Assembly (NCBI GenBank): GCA_030762895.1
Contig: CM061062.1
Coordinates: forward strand, 233,233,879 to 233,297,878
From: Sophora flavescens
Lineage: Eukaryota; Streptophyta; Magnoliopsida; Fabales; Fabaceae
Length of the DNA stretch: 64,000 nucleotides
Direction of reading: 5' to 3'
Under the pieces are notes generated by a model that was not told the DNA's origin, searched no databases, and saw only the letters and a list, made by a program, of their open reading frames with translations. Position numbers and translations under genes: made by a program. The stretch's first letter is position 1; each line of letters begins with the position of its first letter. Of the stretch, positions 1 to 10,170 are shown piece by piece.

Positions 1-154
1 TAATTTAGGGAGATTCATTTATCGAGATATTGTTAGTCACAGCCGTGTGAGTGGAACACACGAGGTCAGGATATCCTATTTTGGGGATATCGGATATTGC
101 GGGTGAGTGCCCTACGGATGTGGATGCCGAGGTAGACTACCTTAATACTCTTTA

Positions 155-675
155 GTTCTTGATGTGTTCGAATGTTCTTGGCACTGGACCGTTATGGAAG
201 GATGTTCCTTGACGAGTTCGTATGTTCTTGGCACTGGACCGTTATGGAAGGATGTTCCTTGACGAGTTCGTATGTTATTGGCACTGGACCATTTTAGACT
301 AATATGTGTTTAGTCTTTGATGTGTTCGAAAGTTATTGGTACTGGACCGTTATGGAATGATATTCCTTGACGAGTTCGCATGTTCTTGGCACTGGACCGT
401 TCTGGATTGATACTCCTTGACGCGTTCGTAAGTTATTGGCACTGGACCATTTTAGACTAATACTTGCTTAGTCTTTGATGCGTTCGAAAGTTATTGGTAC
501 TGGACCGTTATGGAATGATATTCCTTGACGAGTTCGCATGTTCTTGGCACTGGACCATTCTGGATTGATACTCCTTGACGCGTTCGTATGTTATTGGCAC
601 TGGACCATTTTAGACTAATACTTGCTTAGTCTTTGATGCGTTCGAAAGTTATTGGTACTGGACCGTTCTGGACTA
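155..675 (+). repeat. Tandem array, ten units of about 50-58 bp, in LTR A
   Basis: Ten imperfect units each carry the core CTGGACC, preceded by GTTCTTGGCA or GTTATTGGTA and followed by GTTATGGAA, GTTCTGGAT or ATTTTAGAC. They alternate with CTTGACGAGTTCG or TTGATGCGTTCG. Units of about 50 and 58 bp alternate, so the higher-order period is about 160 bp. The same ten units are present in the other two family A LTRs. Confidence 0.9.
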
Positions 676-920
676 CTGACTAATGTGACAGGAGTGAAGA
701 TGGCCACATCAGTATAAAGTTTTAGTTGCATGGGCTGAGGGTAGAGGATGATATAGTGAATTGAGGATGATTGTTGATGTTGAGTGATGTGTGTTTGTGA
801 CAATTACTGTATAATTTACTATTATTCTTTTCCGCTTTTTAATGATAGAACTATTTCTTATTCCCTATATCTTTCTGTGTGTTGTGTTTTATTTCTGATG
901 TGATCGTACGAGAAGACCCA

Positions 921-1004
921 ATGGAGGAACCAATTGCTGAGGAGTTAGATGGAAATCCTTATGAACCAGATGCTGGAGGTCGGGCTGTGATTCATGGCGA
1001 GTAG
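921..1004 (+). pseudogene. Conserved LTR micro-ORF remnant (EELDG...YEPDAGGRAV) in LTR A
   Basis: A 28-codon reading frame from ATG to TAG with the core EELDG followed by PYEPDAGGRAV. It recurs at 6434-6517 and 54603-54686 in the other family A LTRs, and as a recognisable variant in both LTRs of the more diverged family C. The amino-acid core is better kept than the flanking DNA, which suggests a former coding segment. It loosely resembles the acidic C-terminal region of the LTR ORF in elements B and E. Function unknown. Confidence 0.45.
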
Positions 1005-1316
1005 AGTATAGACATTATGGCCAGTGTGTCTAAGGAGTATTTATCTTTCCGCTAAGTATGTCTGTAGTGAAGTTTATGCCTGTGAGGGATCCTACCGAGA
1101 GGATACCCTCAACAGTGTTTTGGTAACGTAATAAATAAACATGTGTGTATGTATATATAGTACTACCTTGGTGTGTTTTAAATTTGAAGAAGTTATATGA
1201 TAATGATATAAGTTTTAAATTTTACGTATTTTCAATAGTAAGCGCGCGATTAAGTAAATAAATATTAAGGTTTTAATGTAATAATACGATGGGGCACATC
1301 GGGGTGTCTCATTTGG

Positions 1317-1330
1317 TGGTATCAGAGTAG
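1317..1330 (+). other. Primer binding site, initiator tRNA-Met type (element A)
   Basis: TGGTATCAGAG, which complements the 3' end of plant initiator tRNA-Met, lies 5 bp after the LTR end. The following bases are TAG rather than the usual C, and there is an extra GTG before it compared with element C. Confidence 0.85.
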
Positions 1331-1500
1331 TTTGATTCTAATAGGACTGTGAGGTCTAGGAAGTTGTTATTGGCCGTGTCTAGTTGAATCCACATCGGAT
1401 ATTGACTATGCTTAGAAGTTGGGTAGCGAGTCCCGACGCGATAGTTAATAGTTATATGGCATATATATGCCAGTTTTATGTAGCATTATATGTCGTATAC

Positions 1501-1669
1501 CAGTGTACAGAGAGGTGGAGCTGGAAATGGAGTTCCAGCAGCAGGACAATAAATGGCCAGACCTCAGGCCACTGAAAGAGTGTTTACCGTGAGGGGAGCT
1601 GAATTCTCAATCTGGGATCTTATACAAGGTATGTATTTGATATCTGGTAGACTTCGTTTGGTTGTCTAA
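1501..1669 (+). pseudogene. Element A gag N-terminus fused to protease N-terminal region
   Basis: Conceptual translation gives a Gly-rich gag-start-like stretch, an in-frame stop, then ERVFTVRGAEFSIWDLIQG. That matches the segment just before the aspartic protease in Tekay elements; compare the MSGAEAS...DLMEGT start of the protease frame of element B at 10896. The intervening capsid and zinc knuckle are missing, so a deletion joined gag to protease. The frame ends at a TAA at 1667-1669, before the catalytic DSG motif. Confidence 0.6.
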
Positions 1670-2443
1670 GTAGCATGATAGACAAGAAAGTGATGAGAGT
1701 TTTGTTGAGGTATAGTTGTGACTGGTAGGATGTGAACCCTTAAGATCAAGATCAGTGAGTAAGATAATTACTATAAGTCAAATGTTGATCGAGGCATAGT
1801 ATCATTATGGAAACTAGGGCAATGATTAATGTTCATAGTTAAGATGGATTGTATGAGTTTGAGAAGAGTAAACGAAAGTGTATATAGTAATTTCAACTAA
1901 GTTGAATATGAGCATAAAAGATGATTTCTGATGTAAATTGAGGTTACTAGAGAAATTCAAATTTGTTAAGTTAGATAATCTTAACAGGTATTGTTCTTTT
2001 GATTGCAGTTTATCTTAAGGAGTGTTGAGGTGTTTATTTGGAGACTTGATGGGTGTGATTTTGATATAATATAGAATAGTGAAATACATTCTAAGAAACT
2101 AAGACTGTGATTGGATACCTGAAGTAGGAAGTTAGGGTAGTATTGTGGTGTTAATTGCGGGAGTTAGATGTAGAAATAAGGCTCTCTAGTAGATCAGTAG
2201 TAAGAAGAGGAAAGGATTAAGTTTTAATTATGTCCTTCAAGGATGATAGATCAAGGTGAAATGTTAAGGACAATGAATAGAATGTAGTGATGGATTGTTT
2301 CGAGGATAAATAGAATGATATAAGAATGAATTTTGTTATGAAGTTACCGCTGTCACCTAGGGGAAAAACAACGATGAGAAATATAATGTGGAATCTTTAG
2401 ATTAAGAGGCGATTGCAAGATGATGTCTAGTTTTGAGTTAAGA

Positions 2444-2482
2444 AATTCCGAGGACGGAATTTTTTTCAAAGAGGGGTAGTAA
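2444..2482 (+). other. Polypurine tract and conserved pre-LTR block (element A)
   Basis: ATTCCGAGGACGGAAT is followed by a T-run and AAAGAGGGGTAGTAA, directly before the 3' LTR. The same arrangement stands before the 3' LTR of element C (19994-20031). In Ty3/gypsy elements this tract primes plus-strand synthesis. Confidence 0.88.
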
Positions 2483-3936
2483 TGTAACACCCCGATTTTC
2501 GCTGCTTTGTAATATCGGTAATAAATATATAAATATATTTTTATCCGAGACTTAGACAATGATTTTGGATAAACCAAGGTCATTTCCTTGTTATACTTAT
2601 TTTCATAAGGTTACGGGGAAGTTTTTGGTTGAAAATTCAGACGGAAGCCAGTCTGCGGTTTTCTGTGTTTTCGCTGACAGTAAAAGTTTACTCCTCAGAA
2701 AACCTAATTTTAACTCGTGAACGAGATGAAAAATGTTTTTATTGTATTTACTACGATACTAGAAGTTTTGAAAATTTTGGTAAAAAATTAAAATATTATA
2801 TTTGTTGTGGGCGTATACGTCGAGATTATCTCTAGGAAAAACCTACGCCAGATGAAACCCGGAGTCGGCAACGTAGCTGAGATAATGGATTTGACCAACT
2901 TGACAAGCATTTATGACGAGCTTATCCGAGTTATAATGGCCATAATGACGCATTTATGACAAAGTGAATTTTTGCTATGAAATGACCATTTTACCCTTGT
3001 CTTTTTATGACAATTACAAGCCATGCCATTGGAAAATTTGACCAAATCCAACCCAAAACTCACGGCTCCTTCCTCCATTCCAATCACTTGGACATCACTT
3101 TTCCTAAGCCATAAATGACATTTATGTTAAGTGGATGAGTTATAAGGCAAAGTCATTCTCTCATCATTATCCCGAAACTGCCACGAAATTATGACTCTTA
3201 TCTGTTCTGAATCTCGAAACACTTTCTACATGAAAGTTGTTCATATTTCTCTCTTCTTTCCAAAGACATAAAGATCATCAAAAACGGACAAGTATATTGG
3301 GAGATATGTCCAAATTACCGAAACTGCTCTAAATCTTCATCATCTTTATCTTTCTCTCTAAACTTCTCAAGAACACTTAGAAAACCAAGCTTAATTAACC
3401 ATGATTTGCAACACAAAATATCTTCTCCCTAATATGTGTTGTAGGAGTCAGCCACATCTCTTCAAAATTTTGGACCACATATTTTATTAACCATGATTAT
3501 ACATAAACCCTAGTTAGGTTACTATTAACTATAGTTAAGTTATTATATTAGTTTCTAACTTAACCTTGATCAAATAAACTCAACCTGGGTCTTTTATCTC
3601 ATAAAACCACACATTTTCTCCTCACACCCACCTCTAAACCGTGCCCATCATCCACACTTGGATCATTTTCACTCATTTTCCAACTTCATCATTTTGTCTC
3701 TCTCAAAACTTCATGTTCTTCATTTTCTCTCACAAGTTCTTCACTTGTTCTTCATTTGTTCTTCATTTGTTATTCACTTATTCATCATTTATATCTAACT
3801 TAGAAACATAATCTCATGATTCTTCATTCATGAAACTTGTTCCTTAGATCAATAGCCATCACTTGATCCATTTTGTTCTTGAATCCATGAACTTTCAAGT
3901 TCATTTTTTCTTTTCTTCAAATTCGGCCCATACCCA

Positions 3937-3943
3937 TATATAA
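3937..3943 (+). promoter_or_regulatory. Candidate TATA box of LTR A
   Basis: TATATAA sits after a pyrimidine-rich stretch and before the long leader-like part of the LTR. The counterpart in the solo LTR is CTATATATAG near 52103-52112. The position is plausible but there is no independent mark of a transcription start. Confidence 0.35.
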
Positions 3944-5105
3944 CCATCCAAACCTTGTTTTGATCTTCTAAGATCATATTCTCACTTATCTAGATGATCT
4001 AAACAATTTCTATTTCACATCTCAAGTTTTTCCCCACAAAACACAAAGAACTCGTTAGTGTTCTTGCTAAGATCATCTTTGTTCTTCAAGTTCTTGAATA
4101 AATATTTTTATTTCAAGGTGAGGAATCTCTCTCTTAATCTTGATATTTTAAGCTTTTCTATTCACAACTTTTATGGATTTATGCTTGTGTTCATCATGTT
4201 CTTCATATGAGTCAAAGTTCTTGAAGCTTTCTTCAAAAATTCATAACTAATTCTAGAAAAATCGTTTTGACGTGAAACCAATTGCTATGATCTTATAATC
4301 ATCTCTATTTTCATCATCTAGAAGCATATTGTCATGAGAAATTTCCTTCCTTGATTTCAGGACTGGGCTGAATCTATTACAATAGGTTTGGTAGAGTTTT
4401 GTTCATGTGTTGTCATGTATGATCATGTATTCTATATGACATGTATGTCTACACACTCTAATCCATGTTAGTTTATTTAAATGAAAAGCCTTACTCAAAA
4501 TCTCTATGTTGGCCGAAACCATAACCCTAAAGGTTAGAGGATTTTGTTTCAAATTTTATTCTTGTAATAAGTAATCTATGTTGGTTAAGACTCTAGTAAC
4601 TAGGATCCAAAAGATGGCATTAAGAAGATAACCCTAAACCTATTTTCTAAGTCTTGGCCGAACCTAACCCTAAAGTGTCATAGATGGTTGTTAGTTGATT
4701 GATTATAGTTATGTTGTTTGGATGAAGGTGGTTGTGTTAACTCGTGGCAGGATAACGAGGATTGTCGTGTACGTGTTTATGGTGCAAACTAGGGTGGGGA
4801 AAAGAATCAACCTATCGTCGGAATCGATAAGTAGTAGATTATATGATAATTGTGTAGGGCGACCTAAACCCTACTAGTAATCGAGTAATCGACAAGACCA
4901 AAATCCCATTGGAAACCTTTTCTGTAAAACCAATGTGATTCGGGGATTGTAGGTTTATCGACATTAAGTTGATTTTAAGTATTTGAGGATGTTTGAATTA
5001 TTTACTTTTGACTGTTTGTGATACGCTGGTTGAGGTATTCCATCTGCATGTGATGTATTGTTTCGGTGTTTGAATAATTATGATTGTGAGGATGTTTGTT
5101 GTCTG

Positions 5106-5214
5106 TCACGGCCGTGATGGTTGTCATGGCCAGGCCGTGACAAGTTCTGTTTTGTAGACTTCTTGCCTTTGTTGTCTATCACGACCGTGATGGCTATCAC
5201 GGCCAGGCCGTGAC
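5106..5214 (+). repeat. TCACGGCC palindrome cluster in LTR A
   Basis: Two pairs of sites: TCACGGCCGTGA (5106) with TCATGGCCAGGCCGTGA (5124), then TCACGACCGTGA (5179) with TCACGGCCAGGCCGTGA (5197). Each pair is one ungapped palindrome followed by one with a 3-nt centre. The same two forms occur in the Athila-type elements F and G. Confidence 0.85.
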
Positions 5215-5667
5215 AGAGTCTGACTTTGTTATTTATTTGGTTGGATTATTATGATTTGGTTGTGATAAATTGCTTTATATGATATTGAGATATTTGAATA
5301 TTTTCTAATGTTATGTTATGCATGATCTGCCTGGTTGTTAATATTGTGCTTAGCTGATTTTTAAGTAAGGATATGTGTTGTTCGGGAGATAATTGTTTGG
5401 GTGAGAGAATAAAGGTGATTTAGAGGTGCCTATCCTAATTAAGTGGTTTTATCTATGAGGAAAAAGGTGTTGAGACTTTGATGGAAGGTTGAGGCACTAG
5501 GTTGTTATTGATGTAATTTAGGGAGATTCATTTATCGAGATATTGTTAGTCACAACCGTGTGAGAGGAACACACGAGATCAGGATATCCTATTTTGGGGA
5601 TATCGGATATTGCGGGTGAGTGCCCTACGGATGTGGATGCCGAGGTAGACTACCTTAATACTCTTTA

Positions 5668-6188
5668 GTTCTTGATGTGTTCGAATGTTCTTGGCACTGG
5701 ACCGTTATGGAAGGATGTTCCTTGATGAGTTCGTATGTTCTTGGCACTGGACCGTTATGGAAGGATGTTCCTTGACGAGTTCGTATGTTATTGGCACTGG
5801 ACCATTTTAGACTAATATGTGTTTAGTCTTTGATGTGTTCGAAAGTTATTGGTACTGGACCGTTATGGAATGATATTCCTTGACGAGTTCGCATGTTCTT
5901 GGCACTGGACCGTTCTGGATTGATACTCCTTGACGCGTTCGTATGTTATTGGCAATGGACCATTTTAGACTAATACTTGCTTAGTCTTTGATGCGTTCGA
6001 AAGTTATTGGTACTGGACCGTTATGGAATGATATTCCTTGACGAGTTCGCATGTTCTTGGCACTGGACCGTTCTGGATTGATACTCCTTGACGCGTTCGT
6101 ATGTTATTGGCACTGGACCATTTTAGACTAATACTTGCTTAGTCTTTGATGCGTTCGAAAGTTATTGGTACTGGACCGTTCTGGACTA
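5668..6188 (+). repeat. Ten-unit tandem array in 3' LTR of element A
   Basis: Same ten CTGGACC-centred units, in the same order, as at 155-675. One unit reads GGCAATGGACC instead of GGCACTGGACC. Confidence 0.9.
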
Positions 6189-6433
6189 CTGACTAATGTG
6201 ACAGGAGTGAAGATGGCCACATCAGTATAAAGTTTTAGTTGCATGGACTGAGGGTAGAGGATGGTATAGTGAATTGAGGATGATTGTTGATGTTGAGTGA
6301 TGCGTGTTTGTGACAATTACTGTATAATTTACTATTATTCTTTTCCGCTTTTTGATGATAGAACTATTTCTTATTCCCTATATCTTTCTGTGTGTTGTGT
6401 TTTATTTCTGATGTGATCGTACGAGAAGACCCA

Positions 6434-6517
6434 ATGGAGGAACCAATTGTTGAGGAGTTAGATGGAACTCCTTACGAACCAGATGCTGGAGGTCGGGCTG
6501 TGATTCATGACGAGTAG
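6434..6517 (+). pseudogene. Conserved EELDG micro-ORF remnant in 3' LTR A
   Basis: 28 codons from ATG to TAG with EELDGTPYEPDAGGRAV. It is homologous to 921-1004 and differs at a few codons. Length and reading frame are unchanged, but no function is known. Confidence 0.45.
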
Positions 6518-6824
6518 AGTATAGACATTATGGCCATTGTGTCTAAGGAGTATTTATCTTTTCGCTAAGTATGTCTGTAGTGAATTTTATGCCTGTGAGG
6601 GATCCTACCGAGAGGAAACCCTCAATAGTGTTTTGGTAACGTAATAAATAAACATGTGTGTATGTATATATAGTACTACCTTGGTGTGTTTTAAATTTGA
6701 AGAAGTTATATGATAATGATATAAGTTTTAATTTTTACGTATTTTCAATAGTAAGCCCGCGATTAAGTAAATAAATATTAAGGTTTTAATGTAATAATAC
6801 GATGGGGCACATCGGGGTGTCTCA

Positions 6825-7796
6825 TTGTGGGATATTTCTTATGACGGTATCTCACTCTTGCACATCTGTATGTTATGTTCTTTTCTTCTTGTATCGGGTA
6901 TGCACGTTCTTTTAGATGGATCCGAACGTTCCCATGGCATAGTCGAGCTCGAGGAGCGAAGTGTTTGATCATGTTGGAATGGCAAGGAACTGGACTATAC
7001 ATGAGGGTGCGACAACCGCGGCATATCGAGGACCAGTCACGACTATCGAGACTAATGCTAACGGAGCGCCCGTACGAAGGATTCATTCCGCCGAGACAAG
7101 GACTGTGACGCTTCAACCTCCATGGTACTACCTTCATACGCTACAAGTCACCGGTCTCCTTCATGAGCATTTTGATCCAGTCGAACCTCTTGCGGAGGAT
7201 CCAGTGGAGGAGGATCCCGAGGAAGAACCTCTTGAGCGAATAGAGGTCGAGGAGGAGGAGGAGGAGGAGCCAGAGTATCATCCGTAGGATCCCGGTGATG
7301 ACGACGTCCCTATCGATGATGGCGGTGATGTTATCGATCCGGCATTTGATATCTCGTCTGAGGGTGGCGTCTGTGGTCACTCTGCATGCAGGAGGCATTG
7401 GTAGATCATTCGTCGACTTTTGGAGTTGTCCCAATAGTCCCTAGGCTTTTAGAGCCATCTTTTGAGTCTTGTACCCAGTTCCCTATTCCCGATTTGATGT
7501 TTACTTTTTACCTGTTTCTTCAGTAGTTGTTTTAACGTATGTTGGCCAGTTCGACAAGGCCTGTCTTGTAATCAAACCTAAGATTCCAAGTGGGACAGTT
7601 ATATTTATATGTGTGATGTTGATTTTCATGTTCTGAGTGTTCATCACCTTTTATTAACTTCTTCTTTTTTTTTAAATGAGTACCCTTTTTCAGTAACCTT
7701 ATATAAAAGGTTATTTTTTCGAAGGCGGCCAGCATTTTAAATAAGTTTCTTTTCCGCAACAGGTAACCATGTAATGCCGGGTTTTAGGGTGTCGCA
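6825..7796 (+). mobile_element. Element E, 3' part of a Tekay-related LTR
   Basis: The right end is TGTAATGCCGGGTTTTAGGGTGTCGCA-like, close to the end of the B LTR read on its own strand (TGTAATGCCCGGGTGAGGGTGTTACA). The junction falls inside the integrase frame of element B (after the codons for HDVFHVS), so E inserted into B. The 5 bp after the junction are AGAAA; the partner duplication would be left of the window. Element A interrupts E on its left. Whether E is a full element or a solo LTR cannot be seen here. Confidence 0.7.
6916..7404 (+). pseudogene. LTR-encoded acidic-tail ORF of element E (homologous to the B LTR ORF)
   Basis: One reading frame of 163 codons from ATG (start MDPNVPM) to TAG, with in-frame TAG stops at 6940-6942 and 7285-7287. 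The first half has a conserved core: RNWTIHEG, a Y-GPV motif, RRIHSAET and PPWYYLHTL. The second half is strongly acidic (repeats of EEDPEEE, a run of Glu, then EYHP and DPGDDD). The minus-strand ORF at 12654-13043 in the LTR of element B aligns along the whole length: RAWVIHPG, Y-GPV, RKIHTVET, PPAWLYAQHL, then IEEDPEE and QYHP. I know of no named family for it. It is predicted to be soluble, with no zinc knuckle, membrane segment or protease motif. Being sense-oriented in two diverged LTRs suggests past selection; the stops say this copy is dead. Confidence 0.6.
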
Positions 7797-8881
7797 AGAA
7801 ACGTGGAACACATCATGGATATTTGAAAGAAAAGGCGGCAAGGCAATGAATTTTGGGGTAAGTTTTCTGGATTTTATGACTCTGCCTATCCCTGTGGTAG
7901 GGGCGACTCTTAGGAATACATGCTCACCTTCCTGAAATTCAAGAGGTCTCCTCCTACTGTCGACATAGTTCTTCTGTCTGCTTTGAGAGGCTTTCATATT
8001 TTCACGGATTTGGCTCACTTTCTCTGTTGTCTGTTGCATAATCTCAGGTCCTAAAATGGTGCTTTCTCCGTCCTGATACCAACACAACGGCATCTGACAT
8101 TTCCTTCCGTACAAAGCTTCGTAGGGTTCCATCCCTATACTTGAGTGGAAACTGTTATTGTACGTGAACTCGATAAGTGTTAACAAATTGTCCCAACTTC
8201 CACGGTTGTCTAGAACCCAAGCTCCAAGCAAGTCTTCCAGGGTCAGAATTGTCCTTGCAGTTTACCCATCTGTCTGCAGATGGTAAGCCGAGCTTAGCCT
8301 TATCTTAGTTCCCAGGGCTTTTTGTAAGCTTTCCCAAAATCGCGAAGTGAACTTTGGGTCTCGATCTAAGACTATACTGGAATGTACTCCATGAAGTTTA
8401 GATCTAATCACTTCCCTGAGGTATACTTGGTTAGTTTTTCCACTGTGTCGCTCGTCTTGACAGGTAAGAAGTGTGCCGACTTCGTCAACCTATCTATGAT
8501 CACCCAAATCGAGTCAAAGCCTTTGGAAGTCCTCGGTAATCCTACCACTAAATCCATGGATATATTGTCCCACTTCCATTTGGGTATATCTAGAGACTGT
8601 AACATTCCACCGGGTCTCTAATGTTCTATCTTTGTATTTTGACAAGTTAAGCAAGATGCCACATACTCTGCTACTTGTTTCTTCATACCTGGCCACCAAA
8701 ATCTTTGCTTCAAGTCTTGATACATCTTGGTTGATCCTGTATGGATACTCAGGGTGCTTTTGTGTGATTCATCGAGAATCATCTTCTTCATCCCCGGATT
8801 GTCGGGAACACAGATTCGACCATTACATCTCAAGATGTTATCTGATCCCAAACTAAACTCGGTGACTTTCCCTTGCTCCAT
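7797..8881 (-). pseudogene. Element B integrase (decayed, 3' end cut off)
   Basis: Minus-strand frames show the parts of a Ty3/gypsy integrase in order. First comes the HHCC zinc-binding region (GSTKMYQDLK, then CLTCQNTKIEH) at 8618-8881. Next is the start of the catalytic core (KWKWDNISMDLV, FDSIWVIIDRLTKSAHF) at 8408-8605. The centre near 8231-8408 is broken by a stop and frame changes. The end of the core and the C-terminal region (SWDNLLTLIEFTYNNSFHSS, ALYGRKC, RKLTPKF) is at 7797-8231. The product would insert the cDNA into the genome. The C-terminal tail that normally follows HDVFHVS is missing because element E inserted there. Confidence 0.88.
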
Positions 8882-8923
8882 GAGCTCTTTCTTTTCTTGG
8901 AGGAATGTATCAGTGGCTTGTTG

Positions 8924-10170
8924 CTATTTGATATCTTCCATCAATCCACTTGATATCGTGATCATCCCCACGCTGATCTTTTGCAGACTCATTTCCATCA
9001 TTAAATCAAGGTCACAGAACTTCTCGATCAACTCTAGTTCCTTCACCATCATTGCAGAGACATGAATGGCCTTCCGGCTCAGAGCATCTGCTACAACATT
9101 CGCCTTCCCAGGATGATATTGTAATGAAAAGTCATAGTCCTTCAAGAATTCCATCCATCTCCTTTGCCTCATGTTGAGTTCCTTCTGATCGAACATATAT
9201 TTTAAACTTTTGTGATCACTGAAAACATATAACTTGGTCCTGTTAGATGATGTCTCCATATTTTCAGCGCGAAAACCACGCCAGCAAGCTCTAGATCGTG
9301 TGTCGGATAATTCCTCTCATGAGTCTTTAGTTGTCGTGATGCGTATGCTACAATTTTCCGATTTTACATTAACAATCATCCTAAGCCTTGATACGAAGCA
9401 ACATAGTACACCTCATAAGGCACATTGGGTTTTGGAAGTATCAGCACCGGTGAAGTTATCAATCGTTCTTTTATCCTTTGGAAGCTTTCCTCGCATTCCG
9501 CAGTCCACTCAAAGGGTTGACCCTTTCTTGTAAGTTGAGTTAGCGGCACGAATATCTTGGAGAATCCTTCGATGAATATCCGGTAATATCCAGCTAACTC
9601 GATGAAACTTCGGATTTCCGTTACGGCCTTCGGTCTTTCCCAAGAAAGCACTGCCTCCACTTTGGCGAGGTCTACAACAATTCCACCTTTAGAAATTACA
9701 TGTCCCAAGAACCTCACTTCTTCGATCCAAAACTCACACTTAGAGAGTTTTGCATATAACTCCTTCTCGCGTAGAATCTGTAGAACCTGTCATATATGTA
9801 TCGCATGCTCTTCATAACTCCTTGAGTAAATGAGGATGTCCTCAATGAACATGACTACTGACTTGTCCAGAAACGGCCGAAAGATTCGATTCATATAATC
9901 CATGATAATAGTCGGTGCATTCATCAATCCGAAAGGCATCACAAGTTACTCATAATGCCCATAACGGGTTTGAAACATCGTCTTGGGTAAGTACTCAGTA
10001 TTGACCCTAATCTGGTGATAGCCCGTCCTCTAGTCAATTTTCGAGAAAACAACAGCTCCTTGCAATTGGTCCATCAGATCATCTATGCCTGGAAACGGGT
10101 ACTTATTCTTGATCGTCGCCTTATTGAGTTGCCTAAAATCCACGCAGAGTCCTGAGCCTCCATCTTTCTT
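8924..10170 (-). pseudogene. Element B reverse transcriptase and RNase H (decayed)
   Basis: Read on the minus strand: an RT start in the KKDGGSGLCVDFRQLNK region, then fingers and palm with MDQLQGA and YGHYE followed by a stop. The catalytic box is FIED where the family has F/Y-x-DD, so one catalytic Asp is changed to Glu. Then come the thumb/connection (KCEFWIEEVRFLGHVISKGG, ELAGYYRIFIEGFSKI) and RNase H (FSDHKSLKYMF, YHPGKANVVADALSRK). Several in-frame stops and frame changes, and a disrupted RNase H start near 9260-9376. The order PR-RT-RH-IN identifies Ty3/gypsy. Closely similar to C and to other Tekay-type elements. Confidence 0.9.

Larger units (their letters stand above)
1..1311 (+). 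mobile_element. Element A, 3' part of its 5' LTR (Tekay-like Ty3/gypsy)
   Basis: The stretch is nearly identical to the last 1.3 kb of the complete LTR at 2483-6824 and of the solo LTR at 50650-54993. It ends in GGGGTGTCTCA, is followed at once by a tRNA-Met-type primer site, and lies 5' of a deleted interior. That makes it the 5' LTR; its start lies left of the window. It contains the ten-unit tandem repeat, the stretch resembling the LTR promoter leader, and the small conserved EELDG ORF remnant (921-1004). Confidence 0.93.
1312..2482 (+). mobile_element. Element A interior, strongly deleted (about 1.17 kb)
   Basis: This lies between two LTRs of the same family and runs from the primer binding site to the polypurine tract. 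A normal Tekay-like interior is several kilobases, so most of gag and pol is gone. The first part (about 1378-1510) matches the untranslated leader of element C. About 1501-1669 encodes a gag-start to protease-start junction. From about 1680 to 2440 I see AT-rich sequence with no recognisable domain. PBS and PPT are kept, the usual layout of a non-autonomous derivative. Confidence 0.85.
2483..6824 (+). mobile_element. Element A complete 3' LTR (4342 bp)
   Basis: It starts TGTAACACCCCG and ends CGGGGTGTCTCA, an imperfect terminal inverted repeat with TG...CA ends. It is nearly identical to the solo LTR at 50650-54993, which has a perfect target duplication, so the ends are secure. Unusually long for an LTR, but long LTRs are known in the Del/Tekay group. 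Contents in order: a U3 block shared with families B and C (about 2625-2735), a TATA-like site near 3937, a block shared with C (about 4790-4960), a palindrome cluster (5106-5214), a ten-unit tandem array and the EELDG micro-ORF. Confidence 0.95.

Noticed and set aside
155..675. Regularly spaced repeats that could be taken for a CRISPR array
   Set aside because: Units are adjacent with no unique spacers, lie inside an LTR, and recur in every copy of that LTR. The host is a plant.
1317..1330. tRNA-like matches at the primer sites
   Set aside because: These are 12-22 base complements to tRNA 3' ends used for priming. I see no full tRNA gene in the window.
4695..4877. 60-codon frame ending GRPKPY that recurs in LTRs A and C
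   Set aside because: Reading-frame conservation is weak and the start differs. I kept only the DNA-level conserved block as a finding.
6825..7796. Region E taken as the 3' LTR of element B
   Set aside because: B lies on the minus strand, so its 3' LTR would have to end on the plus strand with CGGGGCGTTACA and be preceded by B's polypurine tract. Instead the junction cuts integrase, and E faces the other way.
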